Assembly (NCBI GenBank): GCA_965247635.1
Contig: CBDFHJ010000010.1
Coordinates: forward strand, 620,001 to 684,000
Length of the DNA stretch: 64,000 bases
Origin: CBDFHJ01 sp965247635
GTDB taxonomy: Bacteria > Chloroflexota > Dehalococcoidia > Lucifugimonadales > Australimonadaceae
Direction: 5' to 3'
Positions 32,628 through 40,782 of the stretch are shown here, piece after piece (within the stretch, counting starts at the first letter, position 1; every line of letters begins with the position of its first letter). The notes beneath the pieces are model-generated. The model had not been told where the DNA came from, ran no database searches, and was given only the letters and a program-made list of their open reading frames with translations. The position numbers and the translations under genes are program-made.

Positions 32628-33734
32628 ATGGGCGATGGTGTCCTGTTCCGCTACAAACAGTTCCTACCTATCACTCCCCAAACGCCCATGCTCTCCATGG
32701 GCGAAGGGGATACGCCGCTCGTACGCTCCCGCTTTCTGGAGGGCGAGCTCCACTGCGCAGGTCTCTACTTTAAGCTAGAGGGCTCTAACCCGACCGGCTC
32801 TTTCAAAGACCGGGGCATGGTGGTCGCCGTGGCGAAGGCCTTGGAGGAGGGTAGCGCCACCATCCTCTGCGCCTCCACCGGCAACACCAGCGCTTCGGCT
32901 GCTGCGTACGGCGCCCACGCCAGCCTTCGGACCGTGGTGCTGGTCCCCCAAGGGGATATCGCGGAAGGCAAGCTGGCCCAGGCCATTGCCTACGGCGCCC
33001 AGATTATTGTAATCCAGGACAATTTCGACCACGCCCTGGAGTTGGCGAGGCAGTTGGCCCAACGTTTTACCATCGGCCTGGTCAATTCGGTCAACCCGTA
33101 TCGCCTTGAGGGGCAAAAGACAGCCGCCTTCGAGATCATCGACTCCCTGGGCGACGCACCCGACTACCTGTTCATACCCGTGGGCAATGCCGGCAACATC
33201 ACGGCCTACTGGATGGGGTTCCGTGAATATCACTCCATCGGCAAGGCTAGCCGGCTACCCCGCATGGCCGGCTTTCAGGCGGAGGGCGCCGCGCCCATTG
33301 TCCAAGGTCACATCGTAGAAATGCCCGAGACCATCGCCTCGGCGATCCGAATCGGTAATCCCGCTAGCTGGAAGAGCGCTGAGCGCGCCAGGGACGAGTC
33401 CGGCGGCCTCATCAGCACCGTCTCCGACGCCGAGATTCTGGACGCCTACAAGACCTTGGCCCGTCGGGAGGGCATTTTCTGCGAGCCTGCCTCCGCCGCT
33501 TCCGTGGCGGGGCTTATAAAGGTGGTCAAGCAGCAGAAGTTGGACCTGAGCGAAAAGGTGATCGTCTGTGTCATCACCGGCTCTGGGCTAAAGGACCCCG
33601 CGCTTGCCCGCCAGCTCGCCGACTCGCCGCTGCAGGAGAGCCCCTCCGATTTCGACACCATCGCCCGCCTATTGGAGCTGCCCGCCTCTGCGGTCCCCTC
33701 CTCCTCTGGGGAGGAAGGGACGAAGGGGCCCTAG
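32628..33734 (+). CDS. thrC: Threonine synthase
   Basis: The 368-residue PLP enzyme converts O-phosphohomoserine to threonine. PLP lysine lies in NPTGSFKDRGMVVAVAKA (about residues 58-75), with STGNTSASAAAYGA and VPVGNAGNITAYWMGF as cofactor-binding loops. It is of the short bacterial type. GAGGGG precedes ATG 32628. It pairs with hom to give two consecutive steps of threonine synthesis; no homoserine kinase is adjacent. Confidence 0.95.
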   Translation: MGDGVLFRYKQFLPITPQTPMLSMGEGDTPLVRSRFLEGELHCAGLYFKLEGSNPTGSFKDRGMVVAVAKALEEGSATILCASTGNTSASAAAYGAHASLRTVVLVPQGDIAEGKLAQAIAYGAQIIVIQDNFDHALELARQLAQRFTIGLVNSVNPYRLEGQKTAAFEIIDSLGDAPDYLFIPVGNAGNITAYWMGFREYHSIGKASRLPRMAGFQAEGAAPIVQGHIVEMPETIASAIRIGNPASWKSAERARDESGGLISTVSDAEILDAYKTLARREGIFCEPASAASVAGLIKVVKQQKLDLSEKVIVCVITGSGLKDPALARQLADSPLQESPSDFDTIARLLELPASAVPSSSGEEGTKGP

Positions 33735-33919
33735 CGGTGCTGTGATGGATCGTCCCTGGCGCGCCTTTGCGGGTTGGTTGGCTCCGATGAAGGCGCTTGC
33801 CAAGGCGTAGGAGTTCATGCGCGAACCCCCAGAGCCTGGTACACTAGTGCGACGTCCATCTCGCGTGACAATTCCCCGGCCCCTCGTTACGAGCTCCCAA
33901 GCCTGCTCCCAAGGAGGCC

Positions 33920-34900
33920 TTGTTGACCTGTTCCACCCTCGAAGCCAACTTCCATACCGCGGCTGCTCTCTGGTATCGGTTGATCGAACAGCGGGACCGG
34001 GGCTCCGTCTTCCTGACGCCCCGGTGGCAGGAGACGTGGTGGGACCACTACGGCGGGGACTCCAAAGAGTTGCTGCTTTTGGCCGTCGGAGATGAGCCTG
34101 ACTCCCTCGGGCTAGCCCCGCTGGTGCGCGAGGGCGATACCCTCAGCTTTCTTGGGAGCACCGACCTCTTCGATTACCACGACTTTATTCTGGGCCAGGT
34201 CCCTCCGGCCGACTTTTACCCCACCTTGGCCAGTTGCCTGAGCAAGCAGCCGTGGCGGGTCCTGCGGCTCGAGTCCATTCCCGAAGATTCAGCCACCCTT
34301 CAGCACCTTCCTGACCACTTTCGAGCGGACGGCTATACCGTCGTTCTCGAACAAGAAGACGTGGTGCCTGGACTCCCCCTCCCCGCCTCCTGGGACCATT
34401 TTCTAGCGGGCCTTCGCAAAAAGGACCGCCACGAACTGCGGCGAAAGCTTCGGCGGCTTGGCGACGCCGGCGTTTATCGGCTGGTCCACGCCACTCCCGA
34501 GAGCTTAGAAGAAGACCTGGACCTGTTCCTCGACCTCATGCGGGAGAGCAGTGACGAGAAGCGCGACTTCATGGTGCCTCAGCGCGAGGCGTTTCTCCGC
34601 TCCGTGGCATCGCGTATGCAAGAGGCGGGATACCTGCGCCTCTCCTTCCTGGAGCTCGACGGCCAGCGGGTGGCCGGGGTCATCTGCTTCGACTACGCGG
34701 GGAGCCGGTTCCTCTACAATAGCGGTTACCGGGTCTCCTTCAGGCAGTACAGCGTTGGGCTCATGCTCAAGGCCCTCTGCCTTCAGGAGGCGATCGAATC
34801 GGGGCTTACCTACTTCGACTTTCTGCGGGGGGCCGAGCCGTACAAGTATCATCTGGGAGCCCGAAACCGGGGCTTGTATCGCATGGTGGTCCAGCGATGA
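33920..34900 (+). CDS. FemAB/BioF2-like GNAT-fold acyltransferase (PF13480 type)
   Basis: The 326-residue protein starts at TTG 33920. It has the pattern of CelD/BioF2-like acetyltransferases: FLTPRWQETWWDHYG near the start, GLRKKDRHELRRKLRRLGD at about 170-190, the GNAT-like SFLELDGQRVAGVICFDY, and the terminal YFDFLRGAEPYKYHLGA. Related proteins add acyl or aminoacyl groups in cell-envelope and polysaccharide synthesis. It stands 43 nt before the MshA-like glycosyltransferase, so the two probably act together. Acceptor and donor are unknown. Confidence 0.7.
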   Translation: MLTCSTLEANFHTAAALWYRLIEQRDRGSVFLTPRWQETWWDHYGGDSKELLLLAVGDEPDSLGLAPLVREGDTLSFLGSTDLFDYHDFILGQVPPADFYPTLASCLSKQPWRVLRLESIPEDSATLQHLPDHFRADGYTVVLEQEDVVPGLPLPASWDHFLAGLRKKDRHELRRKLRRLGDAGVYRLVHATPESLEEDLDLFLDLMRESSDEKRDFMVPQREAFLRSVASRMQEAGYLRLSFLELDGQRVAGVICFDYAGSRFLYNSGYRVSFRQYSVGLMLKALCLQEAIESGLTYFDFLRGAEPYKYHLGARNRGLYRMVVQR

Positions 34901-34943
34901 CAGTCGGAAGACCCACGCAATCTCTTCGTCCTAGCGAGCGACC

Positions 34944-36200
34944 GTGCTGACCCAGCCCAACACCCCTATCAGGCGGGTAGCTATGGTCTCCGTCCACGGA
35001 TGCCCTCTAGCCCACCCCGGCACGCGCTCCGCGGGAGGGATGAACGTCTACCTGAAGGTCCTAGCCCCGCTGCTTGCCCAGTCGGGTATCTGTGTGGACG
35101 TCTTCACCCGAGCGCATGACATTGAGGACTCGACCGTTGTCAGTCTGGGTCCCCGCGCGCGGGTGGTCCACCTGCCGGCCGGACCGCTCGGCCTCTCCAA
35201 GGAGGAGGTCTTTGACGTCCTGCCGCACTTCCTAGCGCAGGTCGGCTCCTTCGCGGCCAACGAGGGCCTCGGCTATGACTTGGTGCATAGCCACTACTGG
35301 CTCTCCGGCTGGGTTGGCCATCGCTTGGCCGAATCGTGGGGCGTGCCGAACGTAGTCACCTTCCACACGCTCGCGCTGGTGAAACAATCGGCAAGCGGCT
35401 CCGCCGAGCACCCCGAGCGGGACCGCGTTGAGCGGGAGCTCTCCCGTGGCGCCGACGCTATCGTTGTCTTCACCCCCGACGAGCAGGAAGCGTTGGTAGG
35501 CCTGTACGGCGCATCCCCTAGCCGCATCCACATCGCGCCTGGCGGTGTGGACTTGAACCAGTTTCGTCCCCTGGATAAGCTGGCCGCGCGGCAGCGCCTT
35601 GGATTTAACCCCGACGACCAACTCGTCCTGTACGTTGGCCGCTTGGACCCCTTCAAGGGCACCGATGTGCTCCTGCACGCTTTTCGTGAGATGGCCCTCC
35701 CCAACAAGCGCTTGGCGATTGTTGGCGGGGAAGGGCAAAACGACCCCGAAGCAACACGGCTCTGGCGTCTTGCCGAGGAGCTTGGCATCGCCTCGAGCGT
35801 CCACTGGCAGCGCGCGGTCCCCCACGACCAGCTTGGCGATTACTACAACGCCGCCGACGTCTACGCCATGCCGTCGTACCATGAAAGCTTTGGCCTGGCG
35901 GCCTTAGAAGCCATGGCATGCGGCACGCCAGTGGTGGCCGCCCGGGTAGGCGCGCTGAGCTTTCTTGTGCTGGACCGTCGTACGGGCCGCTTGGTCGATG
36001 ACCACGCGCCAGCGGCCTTTGCCCGTTCCCTGGAAGCGACCCTAAGCGATGCGGAGCTCCTCGGTCGATTGGGCCAAGGGGCCAGGGAGTGGGCCCAGCA
36101 GTTCCCATGGAGCAGGGCTGCGAGAGCGCTCCTCGATGTCTATGGCGGAGCCGTGGCCCAAGCCGGCAGCGGCGTCGCCGTTGCACCGTGCCGCGACTAG
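34944..36200 (+). CDS. GT4 glycosyltransferase, MshA-like
   Basis: The 418-residue GT-B enzyme opens with VAMVSVHGCPLAHPGTRSAG followed by GMNVYLK, closely resembling the donor/acceptor loop of MshA (SVHTSPLAQPG...GGMNVY). Later elements are HSHYWLSGWVGHRLAE, VGRLDPFKGTDVLL, and the nucleotide-sugar motif YHESFGLAALEAMACGTPVVA. MshA attaches GlcNAc to inositol phosphate in mycothiol synthesis; sucrose-phosphate synthases and other GT4 enzymes share much of this pattern. Start GTG 34944. An MshD-like and an LmbE-like gene follow. Confidence 0.8.
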   Translation: MLTQPNTPIRRVAMVSVHGCPLAHPGTRSAGGMNVYLKVLAPLLAQSGICVDVFTRAHDIEDSTVVSLGPRARVVHLPAGPLGLSKEEVFDVLPHFLAQVGSFAANEGLGYDLVHSHYWLSGWVGHRLAESWGVPNVVTFHTLALVKQSASGSAEHPERDRVERELSRGADAIVVFTPDEQEALVGLYGASPSRIHIAPGGVDLNQFRPLDKLAARQRLGFNPDDQLVLYVGRLDPFKGTDVLLHAFREMALPNKRLAIVGGEGQNDPEATRLWRLAEELGIASSVHWQRAVPHDQLGDYYNAADVYAMPSYHESFGLAALEAMACGTPVVAARVGALSFLVLDRRTGRLVDDHAPAAFARSLEATLSDAELLGRLGQGAREWAQQFPWSRAARALLDVYGGAVAQAGSGVAVAPCRD

Positions 36201-36234
36201 TGAGTGCCCCCACGGGAGTGGGAGAGGGGATTAT

Positions 36235-36259
36235 CGCTGAAAAACGGTGTTTTTCAGCG
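36235..36259. terminator. Bidirectional terminator between convergent genes
   Basis: CGCTGAAAAAC-GGT-GTTTTTCAGCG is a perfect 11-bp hairpin with A/T tracts inside the stem. It sits between the stops of the glycosyltransferase (36200, +) and the acetyltransferase (36265, -). Its CTGAAAAA/TTTTTCAG arms match the ends of the dispersed repeat family. Confidence 0.65.
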
Positions 36260-36264
36260 ACCTG

Positions 36265-37251
36265 CTAGGCCGTCGCCTCGTCCAGTTGCAGCTCGTACCA
36301 GTGGACCGTCCACCCCCGGTGAAAGCCCAACTCGTCGTACAGCCGTACCGCTGGCGTATTCTCCTCGTCCACGGTCAGCTCCAGCGGATAGGCGCCCACC
36401 GCTAATAGATGGTCTATGGCGGCTCCCACTATCACTCTGCCCAAGCCCAGGCCGCGATACCGGGGCGCCACCCCCACCATCCCCACCGTCCCTGGATGGC
36501 CGCGCCCCTCCTCGTGACACCAACAGTAGGCGATGAGCTCTCCGCCGCGCTCAAGGACCAGCACGGGGTCTGGTTTCGGGTGAAGCTCGAAGATACCGTA
36601 ACGGACCTCCTCCGGCACGTTGGGGCAGTACCCCCAACTTCCGGCAAAGGCAGCGTTCTGCAACTCCGTCAACGCCTCCACCTCGGTCGGCCGTACCAAC
36701 CGGACCGTATCCCCTTCAGTAACTGGTATTCGCAGCGAGTCATGGGCGTCCCGGCTGTAGTGCGCATAGGTCCGGACGTGAGCGAATCCCGCGCTGACCA
36801 GCAGTCCCTTTGCCGCCTCGTCGCTCGACGGAATATCCACGTCCAGCACGTGGAAACGCAGCCGTCGCGCGTAGACGACGACCCGCTCCAGAAGGCGTCG
36901 GCCCGCTCCCTGCCTTCGCTGGTCTGGGGAGACGCCGCCACTCATCACCGCTCGGGAGATCGGCTCCTCCCGTGTTATCTGGGCGTAGCCGACGACGTCC
37001 TGGCCATCCCAGGCCAGGAAAACGTCCTCCTCGGCGTACACCCTGGGCTGCTGAAGCTCGCGGCGCAGGAGGTCTATGTCTCCAGCACCACTACCAACAG
37101 TCCCGCCGTGGAGTGCCGCGCGGAGCCGTGCCAGCAGGCCGAGGTCATCCCAGGCAAAGTTGCGGACCTGAATGCGTGGGTTGTGTAAGGACAAATTGCC
37201 GAGGCCGAGAAAAGCCCCTCCGTAGCGGAGTTGGGCGCTGCCGGGTATCAT
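36265..37251 (-). CDS. Tandem-GNAT acetyltransferase, MshD-like
   Basis: The 328-residue protein contains two GNAT domains, as in mycothiol synthase MshD. The first (about 28-165) has AVMSGGVSPDQRRQGAGRRLL. The second (about 180-320) has GTVGMVGVAPRYRGLGLGRVIVGAA and DEENTPAVRLYDELGF, with the typical pyrophosphate-binding RxxGxG/A loops. MshD acetylates Cys-GlcN-inositol. Many tandem GNAT proteins have other substrates, so the call is by analogy and context. No ribosome binding site is clear at ATG 37251, and a later start cannot be excluded. Confidence 0.7.
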   Translation of the reverse strand: MIPGSAQLRYGGAFLGLGNLSLHNPRIQVRNFAWDDLGLLARLRAALHGGTVGSGAGDIDLLRRELQQPRVYAEEDVFLAWDGQDVVGYAQITREEPISRAVMSGGVSPDQRRQGAGRRLLERVVVYARRLRFHVLDVDIPSSDEAAKGLLVSAGFAHVRTYAHYSRDAHDSLRIPVTEGDTVRLVRPTEVEALTELQNAAFAGSWGYCPNVPEEVRYGIFELHPKPDPVLVLERGGELIAYCWCHEEGRGHPGTVGMVGVAPRYRGLGLGRVIVGAAIDHLLAVGAYPLELTVDEENTPAVRLYDELGFHRGWTVHWYELQLDEATA

Positions 37252-37296
37252 AGCAGACTACGTTGGTCACCCTCATTCCTACCACACGGAGGCCCC

Positions 37297-38013
37297 ATGG
37301 AGTCCATTGACACACCTGAACGCGCCATGCTGGTGATCCCTCATCCCGATGACGGCGAGTCCGGTTGTGGCGGCACCGTCGCCAAATGGATCAAGGAGGG
37401 GTGCCAGCTCCTCTACGTCGTCTGCACCAATGGAGACAAGGGCAGCTCTGATCCCGAGATGACCTCGGAGCGGCTGGCCAAGATACGGGAGGAGGAGCAG
37501 TGCAAGGCAGCCGAAACGTTAGGCGTCCACGAAGTCGTTTTTCTGGGCTATGGCGATGGTGAGCTCGAGGACACTCGGACCTTCAGAGGGCAGATCGTCC
37601 GCGAGCTCCGGCGCTTCAGGCCAGACGTGATCCTTGCCATGGACCCCATGCGCAACCACTCCCACTCCCACCGAGACCACAGGACCTCTGGGCAAGTTGC
37701 GCTCGATGCCTGCTTCCCCTACGCCCGGGACATCCTTCACTATCCCGAACACGTGAAGGATGAGGGGTTCGAGCCCCATAAGGTGGGCACCATCCTGCTT
37801 TGGGGCACGGAGGAACCGGACGTCGCCGTTGACATCAGCGAGACACTCCAGGTAAAGCTCGACGCGCTAGCCTCCCACGCCAGCCAGCTCTCCATGCCTA
37901 GAGACGACATGGAGGAGTTCGTGAAAAGGTGGGCCAGCCGCGCCGCCGAACGGGCCGAAGACACCGGCTATGAGTATGCGGAGACCTTCCGTAGAATCAC
38001 CTTCCGCCGGTAG
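37297..38013 (+). CDS. LmbE/PIG-L family N-deacetylase
   Basis: ATG 37297 follows CGGAGG. The 238-residue product has the zinc motif IPHPDDGESGCGG (about 13-25) and the conserved HSHSHRDHRTSGQ near residue 125, which holds the third zinc ligand. It hydrolyses acetyl groups from GlcNAc-type substrates; MshB and BshB act in low-molecular-weight thiol synthesis. It is divergent from the MshD-like gene by about 45 bp. It is the intact relative of the broken gene at 4040-4752. Confidence 0.88.
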   Translation: MESIDTPERAMLVIPHPDDGESGCGGTVAKWIKEGCQLLYVVCTNGDKGSSDPEMTSERLAKIREEEQCKAAETLGVHEVVFLGYGDGELEDTRTFRGQIVRELRRFRPDVILAMDPMRNHSHSHRDHRTSGQVALDACFPYARDILHYPEHVKDEGFEPHKVGTILLWGTEEPDVAVDISETLQVKLDALASHASQLSMPRDDMEEFVKRWASRAAERAEDTGYEYAETFRRITFRR

Positions 38014-38076
38014 GCTAGTACTGGGTCCCAAAACTCAGCGTACGCTAAGAGAGTTGATTTCCTCCGCTCGTCCTGT

Positions 38077-38115
38077 CCGATGATGCTTCGCTCATCGAGA
38101 CTCCTGACGAAGTCG
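38077..38115. repeat. Short dispersed repeat with TCCGA...TCGGA ends
   Basis: TCCGATGATGCTTCGCTCATCGAGACTC... ends in GACGAAGTCGGA. A near copy is embedded in repeat D at 46757-46797. The surrounding 38014-38226 region carries no gene. Confidence 0.5.
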
Positions 38116-38226
38116 GAGAGCTTGTCGAACCATGAGCGGTCATGATAGCGCTCTTTTGCGATACCAGAGGCGAGGGGCGCCGTCCCACAGTCGTTCGCCT
38201 GCTTGCGCGTGCGGGAAGTAGCAACG

Positions 38227-38796
38227 TCACGCCATGTGCGTCGCCCGCACCATCCAGAGGAACAGCCGCACCAGCGGGTGGAATATCCGAGTCAACGCAC
38301 ACACCAGCATCGCCGCGGTTATCCCGATGGCCGCCCCGGCCAGCGTGTCGGTCGGGTAGTGCAGACCCGAGTACACGCGGGCAAAGCCGTACAGAAAGGC
38401 GATGCCATACATGGCCACTCCCAGCCGCCGATGTGCCAGAAAGACTGCCGTCGCGACGGCGAACGCCAGGGCTGGAGCGTTGGAAGGGAACGACGAGTCC
38501 GTCGGCTGGTAGAACAACACGTTCAGGTCCAGGTCAACAAAGGGTCGTGCCCGGAAATAGGCGCGGTTCACGTGGCTTGTGGCCAGGTTGGCGAGTCCTA
38601 TTGCACCGGCTCCTACAATGGTCACCACCTGATTGCGCACCCGTTCTGGCCCTTTGCCCCCGAACCAGAAGGCAAGCAGCACGAGGCCTCCCAACACGGG
38701 CACGAGGTAGTCGCTGACCACGGCTCGCATCAGCGCATCCCACCACCCGAAACGCCCCACGCCTGAATTCAGCCATTGGACTATCTCGCTGTCCAT
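38227..38796 (-). CDS. PAP2-superfamily phosphatase, membrane-bound
   Basis: The 189-residue protein starts at ATG 38796 and has about five hydrophobic helices. Phosphatase motif 1 is NRAYFRARPF and motif 3 is ARVYSGLHYPTD. Motif 2 reads SSFPSNAPALAFA, so the usual PSGH is PSNA and the general-acid His is missing. PAP2 enzymes dephosphorylate undecaprenyl diphosphate or other lipids. The missing His may reduce activity. It forms a pair with the membrane protein upstream (2 bp apart). Confidence 0.75.
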   Translation of the reverse strand: MDSEIVQWLNSGVGRFGWWDALMRAVVSDYLVPVLGGLVLLAFWFGGKGPERVRNQVVTIVGAGAIGLANLATSHVNRAYFRARPFVDLDLNVLFYQPTDSSFPSNAPALAFAVATAVFLAHRRLGVAMYGIAFLYGFARVYSGLHYPTDTLAGAAIGITAAMLVCALTRIFHPLVRLFLWMVRATHMA

Positions 38797-38798
38797 GG

Positions 38799-39215
38799 TC
38801 AGCTCCGATTCCACAGCCGAGAAAGCGTATGGACCACCGCCCGTAGAAAGGTAGTCTGCTGCAGGGCGTCTAACCCACGCGCCCCACCCGTATATGTCCT
38901 GCCCCACCGGTCGTTGAGGGCCGACGTAACCAGAAGCGTCAATGCCAACGCGGTTGCTCCCGCCACGGTGAACCACCGGGACTGGTCGTTTCCGTCGAGG
39001 CCCAAGCCGGTGTCGGGGATGTTCCGGGGTGCGCTGGCGAAAAACCAGACGAAGGCGCCCAGGACCAAGAGGGCGCCCAGGAGCGCAGAAGCACGCAGCG
39101 ATCGCGAAATGAACAGCGCGCCCCGCATGCCGTTGACGGCGAAGACGAACTGGAGCGCTCCTAACGCGCCGATGAAAACGAACAGGGCATACTCAAGCGT
39201 GAACTGTGTGGGCAT
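38799..39215 (-). CDS. Membrane protein of unknown function
   Basis: The 138-residue product has four predicted hydrophobic segments (about 8-28, 42-62, 83-101 and one weaker). The loop ASAPRNIPDTGLGLDGNDQSRW lies between the second and third. No family is recognised. It is immediately upstream of the PAP2 phosphatase on the same strand with 2 bp between, which suggests a common transcript and perhaps a linked envelope-lipid role, although only the arrangement supports that. Confidence 0.6.
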   Translation of the reverse strand: MPTQFTLEYALFVFIGALGALQFVFAVNGMRGALFISRSLRASALLGALLVLGAFVWFFASAPRNIPDTGLGLDGNDQSRWFTVAGATALALTLLVTSALNDRWGRTYTGGARGLDALQQTTFLRAVVHTLSRLWNRS

Positions 39216-39284
39216 GTTGCAAGATTAGGATCGAGCCTGATACCTCGGCCTAGCCCGTCTTGGAGGCACACAACGGGACTGCTC

Positions 39285-40220
39285 TTAGCTCGCCGTCACC
39301 CTTGGCGTGGCTACCGCACTCTGGGAGCGATACGCGGGGTTGTTTCCGTGGACGATGTCGAAGTAGGCCGTTTGGAGCTTACCCGTGACCGGCCCGATCT
39401 CACCGTCGCCGACGAGGCGGTGGTCAACGCTCCCCACGCCCTGAATGTGGGCGGCCGTCCCGGAGAGGAACACCTCCCCCGCCGTATACAGCTCGCTTCG
39501 GTCCACCAGCCGTTCCTCCACCGTGAGGCCGAGCTCCTCGCGGGCCAGCTCAATGACCGTGGCCCGCGTAATACCGGGCAGCACGTTACTCTCCAAGGTC
39601 GGCGTCACCAACGTGTCGCCATAGACCAGGAAGATGTTCTCACCCGTGCCTTCGCACACGTGGCCGTCCTGGTTCAGCATGATGGCTTCGTCGAACCCGT
39701 TGGCCAGGGCATCGGTCTTGGCCAGAATGCTGTTCAGGTACAGGCCGCTCAGCTTGAACCGGGGTGGCACCATCGTGTCGTCGATGCGGCGCCAGGAGGC
39801 AACGCAGCAGCTAATGGCCCCTTCGGACTCTATGTAGCTGCCGAACGGTATCGCCAGGCAGAAGAACCCGTCCCCCAATTCCTTGAGGTTCAGGTTGGCT
39901 ACTTTCTCCTCCGCCTTGTAGGCCATGGGGCGGATGTACACGTCCTGCTGAAACCCGCTGCGCTCCAGCACCTCCACCGTGATGGCGCACAGCTCCTCCA
40001 CCGAATAGGGCAGTTTGATCCATAGCAGCTTGCAGCCCTGGGCCATGCGTTCATAGTGCTCACGGAGCTTAAAGATGTACATCTTGCCGTCCGTGGCGTT
40101 CCAGTTACCCCGTATCCCTTCGAAGGCAGCCGTCCCGTAGTGCAGCGCGTGGGTCATGATACCCACCTTGGCCTCTGACAGCGGCACGTACTCCCCGTTC
40201 AAGAACGCCACAGCCGGCAT
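39285..40220 (-). CDS. ilvE: Branched-chain amino acid aminotransferase
   Basis: The 311-residue fold-type IV PLP enzyme has HALHYGTAAFEGIRG near residue 25, RMAQGCKLLWIKLPY, the PLP lysine in SGLYLNSILAKTDA (about 160-173), ECGEGTGEN-type CEGTGENIFLVYG and TLESNVLPGITRATVIELA. It transfers amino groups to the keto acids of Leu, Ile and Val. GAGGAGGACAG precedes ATG 40220. The family length is 300-310. It stands as a single gene. Confidence 0.95.
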   Translation of the reverse strand: MPAVAFLNGEYVPLSEAKVGIMTHALHYGTAAFEGIRGNWNATDGKMYIFKLREHYERMAQGCKLLWIKLPYSVEELCAITVEVLERSGFQQDVYIRPMAYKAEEKVANLNLKELGDGFFCLAIPFGSYIESEGAISCCVASWRRIDDTMVPPRFKLSGLYLNSILAKTDALANGFDEAIMLNQDGHVCEGTGENIFLVYGDTLVTPTLESNVLPGITRATVIELAREELGLTVEERLVDRSELYTAGEVFLSGTAAHIQGVGSVDHRLVGDGEIGPVTGKLQTAYFDIVHGNNPAYRSQSAVATPRVTAS

Positions 40221-40345
40221 GGGCTGTCCTCCTCATCCGTCAGATAGTCATCAGGTTGATGGCGATTATCCGACGGCGAGTGACCAGGTGTCAATCGCAT
40301 TATCCCCATCTCCTTGGCCTTCCAACGCTCCCCGCGGCCCGTCCG

Positions 40346-40351
40346 TATAAT
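40346..40351 (+). promoter_or_regulatory. -10 element of comEA-comEC
   Basis: TATAAT lies 27 nt before ATG 40378. No clear -35 is visible at 17 nt; TTCCAA is 20 nt upstream. Confidence 0.5.
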
Positions 40352-40377
40352 GGCGCCAGCCCCACCCACCACCGCGA

Positions 40378-40779
40378 ATGGAACAGCCGAGTCAACCGAT
40401 GTTCCGGCGTCCCTTCTACCAAGCAGCGTTGGTCTTGTTGACGGTCCTGGCCGCCTCCGGAGGCCTGTGGCTCGCGGTAGGGCCCTCCTCCACTCCAGGC
40501 GTGGAGATAACCCTTCCTACCCAGACGCCGGTTTCCCAGCAGCAGGCTGCTGACACCGCAACGTCGGACTCCGATACCTCCACCCTGATCGACGTCAATA
40601 CCGCCACCGCGGAGGAGCTCGAGGCCCTACCGAACATCGGTCCGGTCCTGGCGCAGCGCATAGTCGCCTACCGGGAGGAACACGGCCCCTTCCAGCGAGT
40701 GGACCAGCTCATGGCGGTGGAACGCATTGGTCCCGCCACCTACGAAGCTATCCGCCACTTGGTCACGGTAGGAGAGTAG
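40378..40779 (+). CDS. comEA: ComEA-like DNA-binding competence protein
   Basis: The 133-residue protein has one N-terminal membrane anchor (FYQAALVLLTVLAASGGLWLAV), a Ser/Thr/Gln-rich linker and a C-terminal helix-hairpin-helix pair (DVNTATAEELEALPNIGPVL...VDQLMAVERIGPATYEAI). ComEA binds incoming double-stranded DNA at the cell surface. comEC begins 3 nt after its stop, so the two form a DNA-uptake operon. The anchor-plus-HhH layout and length match the family. Confidence 0.9.
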   Translation: MEQPSQPMFRRPFYQAALVLLTVLAASGGLWLAVGPSSTPGVEITLPTQTPVSQQQAADTATSDSDTSTLIDVNTATAEELEALPNIGPVLAQRIVAYREEHGPFQRVDQLMAVERIGPATYEAIRHLVTVGE

Positions 40780-40782
40780 GCC

